A DNA stretch of 6,450 nt from an uncultured Bacillota bacterium (GTDB taxonomy: Bacteria; Bacillota; Dehalobacteriia; UBA4068). Where the stretch lies: assembly GCA_934427095.1 (NCBI GenBank), contig CAKRYM010000093.1:1-6450 (forward strand), in the 5' to 3' direction. The notes beneath the pieces were generated by a model that was not told where the DNA came from, searched no databases, and was given only the letters and a program-made list of their open reading frames with translations. Made by a program: the position numbers and the translations under genes. The stretch's first letter is position 1. Each line of letters starts with the position of its first letter. Positions 1 through 6,097 of the stretch are shown piece after piece.

Positions 1-503
1 AGAGAGACCGGGTCGGATACTGCATCCATTGCGAAAAGGACGTCGGTTTCCGGAATATCAATTTTCTTTGCGATTTCTTCTAACTTAGGCTCACGGCCAA
101 GTTCATTGACTAACGCTTCCCTGGCCTGCATAGCTCGATAAGCAATGTCTCGCAAAGAACGAGAAACTCGAATTTGATTGTTATCCCGTAAATAGCGACG
201 TACTTCCCCTAAAATCATAGGTACTGCATAAGTGGATAACCTGACTTCCTGAGAAAGATCAAAATTATCAATGGCTTTAATCAGGCCGATACAACCGACC
301 TGGAACAAATCATCCGCATTTTCACCACGATGATGAAACCGTTGTAATACACTAAGCACCAAACGTAAATTACCAGAAATCAGTTTTTCCCGGGCAGAAG
401 AATCACCCTGTTGCATCTTGAGGAAAAGCTGTTTCGTTTCTTCCGCAGACAATACTGGCAATTTTGCCGTATTTACTCCGCAAATCTCTACTTTGTTCAG
501 CAT
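1..503 (-). CDS. sigG: RNA polymerase sporulation sigma factor SigG, N-terminal part (runs off left edge)
   Basis: SigG directs RNA polymerase to late forespore genes after engulfment. The visible 167 codons carry the SigG-specific N-terminus (NKVEICGV, residues 3-10, then KLPVLS at 14-19). Region 2 follows: NLRLVLSV at 45-52, DDLFQVGCIGL at 64-74, then STYAVPMILGEVRRYLRDN at 90-108, the part that melts and reads the -10 element. RVSRSLRDIAY at 112-122 opens region 3. Region 4, which reads the -35 element, lies beyond the left edge, so completeness cannot be judged. The ATG at 503 is chosen because it lies 6 nt after a GGGGGG ribosome site; an in-frame ATG at 509 would abut that site. The protein matches the Bacillus SigG N-terminus closely, as I remember it, and differs from SigF, SigE and SigK in this part. 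The upstream gene is an SLH protein, not the sigE that usually precedes sigG. Identification is near certain; the gene is partial only because of the window edge. Confidence 0.95.
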   Translation of the reverse strand, partial: MLNKVEICGVNTAKLPVLSAEETKQLFLKMQQGDSSAREKLISGNLRLVLSVLQRFHHRGENADDLFQVGCIGLIKAIDNFDLSQEVRLSTYAVPMILGEVRRYLRDNNQIRVSRSLRDIAYRAMQAREALVNELGREPKLEEIAKKIDIPETDVLFAMDAVSDPVS

Positions 504-509
504 AAGCAT

Positions 510-515
510 CCCCCC
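510..515 (-). promoter_or_regulatory. Ribosome binding site of sigG
   Basis: On the minus strand GGGGGG lies 6 nt before ATG at 503. Two in-frame ATGs occur, at 509 and 503. Only the second has usable spacing, so this site decides the start and gives the N-terminus MLNKVEICGV. Confidence 0.75.
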
Positions 516-533
516 GATCTACGCAGATAATCC

Positions 534-563
534 AATTATGCCTCAGCGAGGAAACGATTATAC
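534..563 (-). promoter_or_regulatory. Putative SigF/SigG-type promoter of sigG
   Basis: Read on the minus strand, GTATA (563-559) is followed after 16 nt by GGCATAATT (542-534). Forespore promoters recognised by SigF and SigG have a GYATA-like -35 and a GG-CATnnTA-like -10 with about this spacing, and sigG is known in Bacillus to be transcribed by SigF and then by itself. The predicted transcript would start about 24 nt before the ATG, leaving room for the RBS. The last -10 base departs from the consensus I remember. The TATAAT at the upstream end has no convincing SigA -35 about 17 nt before it. This is inference from motif match and position. Confidence 0.55.
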
Positions 564-590
564 TCTGCTTAGCACCTACATTTTCTCCAT

Positions 591-631
591 GAAAAAGTCA
601 GTTTTTCCTATCGAAAAATCTAGTCTTTTTC
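591..631. repeat. Tandem GAAAAA...TTTTTC inverted pairs (spaced A/T tracts)
   Basis: Two short inverted pairs lie side by side: GAAAAA (591-596) with TTTTTC (602-607), and GAAAAA (613-618) with TTTTTC (626-631). The centres of the four tracts are about 10-12 bp apart, close to one helical turn, which can bend DNA. They sit some 30-70 bp upstream of the putative sigG promoter and downstream of the SLH terminator. A role in curvature or promoter activation is a guess; it may simply be AT-rich spacer. Confidence 0.3.
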
Positions 632-651
632 TCCACCTACCCTTCTTGCAA

Positions 652-691
652 TTAAAGAAGAAAAAAGAAAGCGGGAGGCGTTCGCCTCCCG
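652..691 (-). terminator. Rho-independent terminator of the SLH-domain gene
   Basis: CGGGAGGC (672-679) pairs perfectly with GCCTCCCG (684-691) around a GTTC loop, an 8-bp GC-rich stem. Read on the minus strand it is followed by a T-rich tract (671-652, CTTTCTTTTTTC...). It begins about 53 nt after the SLH gene stop codon. The plus-strand side is also T-rich (TTATTCTTTCTTTT), but no plus-strand gene ends here, so its job is on the minus strand. It should insulate sigG from SLH transcription. Confidence 0.85.
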
Positions 692-744
692 TTATTCTTT
701 CTTTTCCCTAGCCTTTTACGCAAGGGCTTACTTTTGCTTATCTC

Positions 745-3039
745 TTATTTCACGAGATTCGGCGCAACATTTTGTTCATACTTCATCAACATTTGTGCTG
801 CTTCTGCACGGGTCGCATTGCCATTGGGGTCCAGCAAGCCATTGGTTCTGCCACCAATGATGCCCTGGCCAACTGCCCAGTTCATGGCAGATACAGCATA
901 GCTAGAAACTGCTTCATTGTCCGGGAAACCGCTCAGGTTTTCTTCTGCGGTTACAGCCGCCAAGCCGTTATACTGTGCATAGCGGTACAAAATGGTTGCC
1001 AATTCTTCCCGGGTAATCCATCTTTCCGGCTCGAAAGCGCCGTTGCCCTTGCCGGTGACAATTCCGTTAGCACTGGCCCAGGCGACTGCCCCAGCGTAGT
1101 ATTTATCGGCTTTTACATCATCATAGGCGATGGTGGTTTCTACTGCCGGAGTCCCTTCCAACCGCCACAAAATCGTTACCAACATACCACGGGTCAAGCT
1201 GGTTTCCGGGCCAAACTCACTGTTGGTAATGCCGTTCATCATACCGTGGCTAATCACATAATCTACCGCTTCATGATACCATTTGCTGGTGATCACGTCG
1301 CTATACTGTGCACTAGCGCAATCATGGCTGCTTTCCGTGCCGGAGGCTTTGAAGGTCACTTTGATCGTCACTTCACCCTTGGGCTGGATAAAGGAATAGG
1401 TGCCGTTGGTGTTTTCCGTTACGTCAACCTTGTCGCCATCTTTATCGGTGACTTTTACTCTATCTACCACATAGCCTTCATCCGCTTCAAGCTTAATGGT
1501 CACTTTGTCGCCCCGTTCGGGCAAGCTGGGATATACGGACACCTTACCGTTTTTGGTTTCCTCGATCACCGGTTTATAGGTCATGCTACCGTCTACCGGT
1601 TCTTCAATGAAAACGATTTCGCCATCCTCTACCCCGTCAATCGAAGCGCCGGGATGCACCACAATGCTAGCATCAGGAGCATTGGTCAACTTATCGTCTT
1701 CTACCTTCAACGCACTACCTTTACCCAGATTGATCGTACCGTTATTGGTCACTGTGGCATCAGCAGAAATTTCCAGGATCACGTTGCCGCTTAAGCTCAT
1801 TTCCTGTCCCGCAGAAACAGTATACTCATTTACAGTGATTCCGCTACCGGCATCAAATTCAGGGGCAGTCATCACAAATTCCTCGCGAGAACGACTATCG
1901 ATAGAGAAATTACCCACTTCCGCAGCATATTCCCCATCCGTCAATTTGGCCAGGCTAGGTGAGAGCACTGCATTTTCTACGACAGCATTACGGTTAATGA
2001 TGTAAGTAAGGTGGCCGGTCGTACCGCTGGCGTCCGTACCATCGCTAGCAAAACATTTAGGAGCAGCACCAGTGTAAAGAGTTTCCACCGTGCCGTCAAT
2101 GGTAACGGTGCTATTACCCACAAAACCGCGGTTGGTGGCAGCCATGTTCGTAATAACCGCATCAGACTCCACCTTCAGGGTTGAACGGGTGGTCATGCCA
2201 TTAACGCCGCCTGCGAAAAGCAAGGTAACCGCCGTATCCGCATCGCCTTCGCCATCACCAATAGTCACCGTAGCCCGGTTCACTCTGGTGCTACCGCCAC
2301 CACCACAAAACACACCGTAAACTTCGCTGTCCACAATAGTAATTTCTACTTCGTTGACATAAGCGTTACTTTCGATGTCTAACTCGTCGATATTTCTGTT
2401 TCCTTCCTTACCGTTGCCCCAGACGCCGCCTTGGATGTAGCAGTAAGGACCAAATTCCGCATTGTTCACTTCCATAGTGACTTTGCCTTCAACGGCGTCA
2501 TTTCGCCCACCACCGCCAACAAGATAGTCTGTAACCGTGGGGACAGAATCGTCACTACCGATGACCCGAATGGTCACGTCACCATTAACCACAGAAGGTT
2601 CCACCAAGGTGGTGCCAACTTTGGAAGCTTCATTCCCATAGTTGCCGCCAAAAATGCGATACACCGTACCGCCAGTCATCAAAATGGAGGTAGATTCCAC
2701 AGAAACCGGATCTCCAGTTCTGCCGTCTGCACCGCCAAAAACAACTATGTTTTCGGGCACCCCGACATATTGGATTTCGCCGTCTTCTTCCCAAGAGATG
2801 TAAGCATCATCCCCTGTGGTCAGGTCATTGATGGTCGCTTCCACCCCATCCGCCGGAGCAGTTTCCGTAATGGTGATGGGCGTACCGTTAGCGAAGAAAT
2901 ACGTTCCATCCGCAGTTGGCATACCATCCGCAGGCGTCGCCGCCAAGGCGGTTGCCGGAATCAGCAAACACAGCATAGCCAAGGTAATGAGCAATGCTGC
3001 CAGCTTGCCACTACGTATTTGTTTTGCACTACTTTTCAT
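745..3039 (-). CDS. Secreted S-layer homology (SLH) domain protein with beta-solenoid-like N-terminal region
   Basis: This 764-residue protein is probably exported and bound to the cell wall through SLH domains, which hold pyruvylated secondary polymer or modified peptidoglycan. Residues 1-33 form a Sec signal peptide: basic start, hydrophobic 13-28, likely cut after ALA at 31-33. Residues about 95-330 hold degenerate strand repeats that often end in glycine runs (FGG 101-103, FGG 130-132, VGGGG 174-178, IQGG 202-205, FCGGGG 244-249, FAGG 275-278), suggesting a beta-helix; a second strand-rich stretch is at 400-470. Residues about 498-565 resemble the divergent InlB B-repeat-like module (KVSVYPS, then GYVVDRVKV, then GEVTIKVTFK). 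Three SLH domains follow at about 578-625, 638-687 and 703-752, each ending in a TRxE-type motif (TRGML, TREEL, TRAEA). The start has AGGAGG 5 nt upstream. It has its own promoter and terminator, so it is probably monocistronic. Ligand or substrate is unknown; no catalytic domain is visible. Confidence 0.9.
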   Translation of the reverse strand: MKSSAKQIRSGKLAALLITLAMLCLLIPATALAATPADGMPTADGTYFFANGTPITITETAPADGVEATINDLTTGDDAYISWEEDGEIQYVGVPENIVVFGGADGRTGDPVSVESTSILMTGGTVYRIFGGNYGNEASKVGTTLVEPSVVNGDVTIRVIGSDDSVPTVTDYLVGGGGRNDAVEGKVTMEVNNAEFGPYCYIQGGVWGNGKEGNRNIDELDIESNAYVNEVEITIVDSEVYGVFCGGGGSTRVNRATVTIGDGEGDADTAVTLLFAGGVNGMTTRSTLKVESDAVITNMAATNRGFVGNSTVTIDGTVETLYTGAAPKCFASDGTDASGTTGHLTYIINRNAVVENAVLSPSLAKLTDGEYAAEVGNFSIDSRSREEFVMTAPEFDAGSGITVNEYTVSAGQEMSLSGNVILEISADATVTNNGTINLGKGSALKVEDDKLTNAPDASIVVHPGASIDGVEDGEIVFIEEPVDGSMTYKPVIEETKNGKVSVYPSLPERGDKVTIKLEADEGYVVDRVKVTDKDGDKVDVTENTNGTYSFIQPKGEVTIKVTFKASGTESSHDCASAQYSDVITSKWYHEAVDYVISHGMMNGITNSEFGPETSLTRGMLVTILWRLEGTPAVETTIAYDDVKADKYYAGAVAWASANGIVTGKGNGAFEPERWITREELATILYRYAQYNGLAAVTAEENLSGFPDNEAVSSYAVSAMNWAVGQGIIGGRTNGLLDPNGNATRAEAAQMLMKYEQNVAPNLVK

Positions 3040-3044
3040 AAGTG

Positions 3045-3050
3045 CCTCCT
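3045..3050 (-). promoter_or_regulatory. Ribosome binding site of the SLH-domain gene
   Basis: A perfect AGGAGG on the minus strand lies 5 nt before ATG at 3039. It supports this start, which also places the signal peptide at the very N-terminus. Confidence 0.9.
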
Positions 3051-3130
3051 TGTGTAAATGAAATAAAATGAAATAATTTAAACGAAACTTTACCTACGCT
3101 TGCACTGACTTCACCAATGCTAAGCATAGT

Positions 3131-3151
3131 TATACGGTTTTTGCCCGTATA
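3131..3151 (-). promoter_or_regulatory. Inverted repeat / leader hairpin upstream of the SLH gene
   Basis: TATACGG (3131-3137) and CCGTATA (3145-3151) are a perfect 7-bp inverted repeat around a 7-nt spacer. In the predicted SLH transcript it would form a hairpin about 12 nt from the 5' end, with an A-rich loop (GCAAAAA), in a leader of roughly 120 nt. No T-tract follows on the minus strand, so it is not a normal terminator. It could be a 5' stabilising hairpin or a protein operator. The repeat is seen directly; the role is inference. Confidence 0.5.
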
Positions 3152-3169
3152 GTTCACGTTCAATTTAAC

Positions 3170-3198
3170 ATATTAACATATATAGGATAATTTGACAA
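3170..3198 (-). promoter_or_regulatory. Predicted vegetative (SigA-type) promoter of the SLH-domain gene
   Basis: On the minus strand TTGTCA (3198-3193) is separated by 17 nt from TAATAT (3175-3170). Both hexamers are one or two bases from consensus with ideal spacing. Transcription would start near 3163, giving a 5' leader of about 120 nt before the ATG at 3039, long for a simple gene. Confidence 0.65.
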
Positions 3199-3236
3199 GA
3201 CGAAATATCATATTTTGTTCAGACAGCTCCCTTCAC

Positions 3237-3265
3237 TTGACAAAAAAATCACAGCGTTATAAAAT
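3237..3265 (+). promoter_or_regulatory. Predicted vegetative (SigA-type) promoter of proC-typA
   Basis: A perfect TTGACA (3237-3242), a 17-nt spacer and TAAAAT (3260-3265) form a near-consensus promoter. Transcription would begin around 3272, about 50 nt before the proC ATG. It is back to back with the SLH promoter, with about 38 bp between the two -35 boxes, so the genes are transcribed divergently from one intergenic region. Confidence 0.75.
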
Positions 3266-3308
3266 AAAATGATGTGATTATGCCATGATTTGGATTTACT
3301 GAAATAAA

Positions 3309-3316
3309 GAGGGGGG
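3309..3316 (+). promoter_or_regulatory. Ribosome binding site of proC
   Basis: GAGGGGGG ends 5 nt before the ATG at 3322. It resembles the G-rich site before sigG and supports this start, which gives the dinucleotide-binding strand right at the N-terminus, as expected for the family. Confidence 0.85.
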
Positions 3317-3321
3317 ATTTT

Positions 3322-4116
3322 ATGAAACTCGGTTTTATTGGTCTGGGTAACAGCACCACATTTATCACCGCTGGCTTGCGTAAATCTGCAACCTTTGCCC
3401 AAGCGGAAATTTTCGGTTACGACCCCTTACCGGCGCAAAGAGAAAAAGCTAAGGCCCAGTTAGGCATTATTCCTTGTGACAGCGCCATGGAAACCGCAAA
3501 AGCCTGCGATCTTTTGGTGATTGCGGTAAAACCTCATATTGTCCAGAGTGTGTTGACCGAACTGCAAGGTGTGCTCTGCCCCGATCAATTGGTGGTTTCC
3601 GTGGCGGCTGGACGTGATCTTGCCTTTTTAGAAGCTGGCCTTGGGAAAACCCAGCCCATTATCCGTCTAATGCCCAACATCAATGCGCAAGTGGGCATGT
3701 CTACCAACGCCTATTGCTGCAATGATGCAGTAACAGAAACCCAACGGAAAACCGTGGAAGAATTTCTTTCTGCTTTCGGCGTGGCTATCTCTGCACCGGA
3801 AAGCATGTTCCCGCTCTATACGGTAATCACCGGCGCTACGCCAGCATTCTCCTTCATGTTTATTGACGCCTTAGCCAAAGCCGCTGTGGCCTGCGGCATG
3901 AGCCGGCAACAAGCCATTGAAGCGGTAGCCAATACACTCATGGGTAGCGCCAAAACCGTCTTGGAATCCGGTGTTCATCCGATTGAATTGGCGGACAGAG
4001 TTTGCTCTCCAGCGGGAATCACCATTGAAGGGGTTTTACAGCTGCAAAAGCATGGCTTTGAAGCGGCGCTAGAACATGCGGTGGAAGCTGCTTTCGCAAA
4101 GAATAATAAAATTTGA
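3322..4116 (+). CDS. proC: Pyrroline-5-carboxylate reductase (ProC family, divergent)
   Basis: ProC reduces 1-pyrroline-5-carboxylate to L-proline with NAD(P)H in the cytosol, the last step of proline synthesis. The 264 residues match the usual family length. The N-terminal Rossmann fold starts with KLGFIGLGN (2-10), followed by DLLVIAVKPH (63-72), VVSVAAG (91-97) and IRLMPNINAQVG (114-125). The C-terminal helical dimerisation and substrate domain has TGATPAFSFMFIDALAKAA (170-188), the LESGVHP segment (214-220) and VCSPAGITIEG (227-237). The Thr in AGIT matches the substrate-contacting Thr of the family. Several signatures are altered: GNSTTF replaces the usual GNMG/A pattern after the glycine loop, GATPAF replaces GSGPAY, and SPAGIT replaces SPGGTT. 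The fold assignment is firm; the exact substrate is less so, and it could be a paralogue of a standard ProC elsewhere in the genome. It has its own promoter and RBS, and typA follows 53 bp downstream. Confidence 0.85.
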   Translation: MKLGFIGLGNSTTFITAGLRKSATFAQAEIFGYDPLPAQREKAKAQLGIIPCDSAMETAKACDLLVIAVKPHIVQSVLTELQGVLCPDQLVVSVAAGRDLAFLEAGLGKTQPIIRLMPNINAQVGMSTNAYCCNDAVTETQRKTVEEFLSAFGVAISAPESMFPLYTVITGATPAFSFMFIDALAKAAVACGMSRQQAIEAVANTLMGSAKTVLESGVHPIELADRVCSPAGITIEGVLQLQKHGFEAALEHAVEAAFAKNNKI

Positions 4117-4150
4117 TCATAACCAAACAGCAAGAACGATTTAGACAGTA

Positions 4151-4157
4151 AAGGAAG
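4151..4157 (+). promoter_or_regulatory. Ribosome binding site of typA
   Basis: AAGGAAG lies 12 nt before the ATG at 4170, a little far for a strong site. An in-frame TAA at 4149-4151 and no start codon between it and 4170 leave this ATG as the only upstream choice, so the start is secure despite the spacing. Confidence 0.6.
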
Positions 4158-4169
4158 AACAAAGAAACA

Positions 4170-6005
4170 ATGGAAAAAGCAATCAACAACATTCGGAATA
4201 TTGCCATTGTCGCCCACGTAGACCATGGTAAGACGACATTAGTAGACGCTATGCTGCGTCAAGGCGGCATTTTCCGCGCTAACCAAGCCGTGGCAGACCG
4301 TGTCATGGACAACAATGATTTGGAACGAGAAAAGGGCATTACTATTCTGGCCAAAAACACCTCTATCAGCTGGCAAGGCGTCAAGCTGAACATTGTTGAC
4401 ACCCCTGGCCACGCTGATTTTTCCGGCGAGGTGGAACGTGTTTTGAAAATGGTGAACGGTGTTCTTTTGCTGGTGGACGCCTTTGAAGGGCCTATGCCGC
4501 AAACTCGTTTTGTCCTGGAAAAAGCCCTCGAAATGGATCACAAAGTGATTATCGTGGTTAATAAAGTTGACCGTCCAGATGCCCGGCCAGAAGAAGCAAC
4601 TTTAGAAACCATTGAGCTGCTAGAAGAGCTGCATGCCGGGGAGGATCAAATTAACGCACCTATTCTCTACTGCTCAGCTCGTGGAGGTACGGCGTCTTTG
4701 GACCCCAATGTTCCTGGTACAGATCTTTCTCCTTTATTTGATTCTATTATCGACCATATCCCTGCACCTATGGCGGACCAGGAAGGACCTTTACAGCTTT
4801 TGGTCAGCTCCGTGGACTATAATGATTATGTAGGCCGTATCGGTATTGGCCGGGTAGATCGCGGCTGTATCAAAGCAGGGGCGCCAGTGGTGGTGACCAA
4901 TTATCATGACGAAGATGGCTCCGTAAGAAAAGGTAAGATCAACACCCTATTTTCTATCGAAGGCCTTAACCGTGTGCAAATCGAGGAAGCAAAGGCCGGG
5001 GATATTGTCTGCTTCTCTGGCATTGAAAATATTAACATCGGCGACACCGTTTGCCAGCCCGACCAGCCAGAGCCAATTCCCTTTGTTAAAGTGGGGGAAC
5101 CTACAGTAGAAATGACCTTTTGTGTTAACGACAGTCCTTTTGCAGGGAAAGAGGGCGAATATGTCACCTCTCGTCAGCTGAGGGATCGTCTTTATAAAGA
5201 GCTGTTAAAAGATGTTTCTCTCAAAGTATTTGACACGGATTCCACGGATGCCTTCCGCGTATTGGGTCGTGGGGAAATGCATCTGTCTATCCTAATTGAA
5301 AACATGCGGCGTGAAGGCTATGAGTTTGCCGTTTCCCCACCCAAGGCTTTGATGAAAGAGATCGACGGCAAACTTTGTGAACCCATCGAACGCTTGCATG
5401 TGGATGTTCCTGAGGCCTATTTCCGGCATGTCATGGAAAAAATGGGAGAACGTAAAGGTATCATGACCAATATGGAGCCAGTAGGCAACCGGGTCAGAGC
5501 AGAATATCTGATCCCCTCCCGTGGTTTATTCGGCTATAGAAACGAATTTCTCACTGATACCCGAGGCGAAGGGATTATGGGTTCTGTCTTTGCGGAATAC
5601 CAAGAATACAAAGGAAAAATCCGTAAACGGGATACAGGCTCCCTGGTGGCGTGGGAAACCGGTACTGCAGTCACTTATGGCCTTTTCAATGCGCAGGAAC
5701 GGGGAACCTTATTTATTGCACCTGGGCAAAAGGTCTATGAAGGCATGATTGTGGGGATGAACCCCAAAGGGGAGGATATCGCGGTCAATGTTTGCAAACA
5801 AAAGCATGTGTCCAATATGCGTGCTTCTGGTTCAGATGAGGCCTTGCGTTTAACACCGCCCCGGAAATTCTCCTTGGAACAAAATCTGGAATTTCTCGCT
5901 GATGATGAACTCCTAGAGGTTACGCCCAAGAGCCTTCGTTTACGGAAAAAAATCTTAGACCGGGCAGAACGGATGCGAATGGCTTCCCGAGAAAAAGATA
6001 AATAA
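4170..6005 (+). CDS. typA: Translational GTPase TypA/BipA
   Basis: TypA (BipA) is a cytosolic GTPase related to EF-G and LepA that binds the ribosome; in studied bacteria it helps 50S assembly and growth at low temperature or under stress. At 611 residues it is full length for the family. GTPase motifs are intact: G1 AHVDHGKT (15-22), G2 around GITI (56-59), G3 DTPGH (77-81), G4 NKVD (131-134) and G5 SAR (169-171). Domain II follows from about 205 (LLVSSVDYNDYVGRIGIGR at 210-228). The EF-G-like domain III includes LGRGEMHLSILIE (365-377), and the domain V-like part lies around 400-480 (IPSRGLFGYRNEFLTDTRG, 448-466). The TypA-specific C-terminal domain includes NVCKQKHVSNMRASG (540-554) and LTPPRKFSLE (561-570), which separate it from LepA and EF-G. 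It lies 53 bp behind proC with no terminator between, so the two are probably co-transcribed. Its end is marked by the hairpin at 6044-6076. Confidence 0.98.
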   Translation: MEKAINNIRNIAIVAHVDHGKTTLVDAMLRQGGIFRANQAVADRVMDNNDLEREKGITILAKNTSISWQGVKLNIVDTPGHADFSGEVERVLKMVNGVLLLVDAFEGPMPQTRFVLEKALEMDHKVIIVVNKVDRPDARPEEATLETIELLEELHAGEDQINAPILYCSARGGTASLDPNVPGTDLSPLFDSIIDHIPAPMADQEGPLQLLVSSVDYNDYVGRIGIGRVDRGCIKAGAPVVVTNYHDEDGSVRKGKINTLFSIEGLNRVQIEEAKAGDIVCFSGIENINIGDTVCQPDQPEPIPFVKVGEPTVEMTFCVNDSPFAGKEGEYVTSRQLRDRLYKELLKDVSLKVFDTDSTDAFRVLGRGEMHLSILIENMRREGYEFAVSPPKALMKEIDGKLCEPIERLHVDVPEAYFRHVMEKMGERKGIMTNMEPVGNRVRAEYLIPSRGLFGYRNEFLTDTRGEGIMGSVFAEYQEYKGKIRKRDTGSLVAWETGTAVTYGLFNAQERGTLFIAPGQKVYEGMIVGMNPKGEDIAVNVCKQKHVSNMRASGSDEALRLTPPRKFSLEQNLEFLADDELLEVTPKSLRLRKKILDRAERMRMASREKDK

Positions 6006-6043
6006 TTGCTTTTGCTCATTTCATTAGAGGGTTAAAGATAAAG

Positions 6044-6076
6044 AAATAAGGCTGCGCAAAGCGCAGCCTTATTTTT
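6044..6076. terminator. Bidirectional rho-independent terminator between typA and hisA
   Basis: Bases 6044-6057 pair perfectly with 6061-6074 around an AAA loop, giving a 14-bp stem with a GC core (GGCTGCGC/GCGCAGCC). The plus side runs into TTATTTTTATTT and the minus side into a T-rich tract as well (CTTTATCTTT). It lies 38 nt after the typA stop and about 22 nt after the hisA stop, so it can end both converging transcripts. Confidence 0.9.
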
Positions 6077-6097
6077 ATTTCCATCATTATGCTTATA

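Noticed and set aside
418..711. 97-codon plus-strand open frame across the sigG start and the intergenic region
   Set aside because: It overlaps the sigG coding start, its promoter and the SLH terminator, and the translation is low-complexity (runs of Ser, Phe and Lys) with no family match.
772..1794. Long open frame (340 codons) on the plus strand opposite the SLH gene
   Set aside because: It lies wholly antisense to a gene with clear signal peptide and SLH domains. Its translation shows no recognisable domain and looks like low-information complement of the SLH codons. No promoter or terminator was identified for it.
2962..2985. Possible lipoprotein signal in the SLH protein (Cys24 in the hydrophobic core)
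   Set aside because: The residues before Cys24 (A-M-L) do not form a lipobox, and a normal signal peptidase I site (ALA at 31-33) follows.
2431..3061. Two overlapping plus-strand open frames opposite the N-terminal half of the SLH gene
   Set aside because: They are complement shadows of a compositionally simple coding region; they overlap each other in different frames and have no family resemblance.
3192..3197. Plus-strand TTGACA as a second proC promoter
   Set aside because: No acceptable -10 lies 16-18 nt downstream. The same bases read on the minus strand are the -35 of the SLH promoter with ideal spacing.
3208..3402. 64-codon minus-strand open frame in the divergent intergenic region
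   Set aside because: It overlaps the proC promoter, RBS and first codons, has no recognisable domain, and the flanking genes explain the region.
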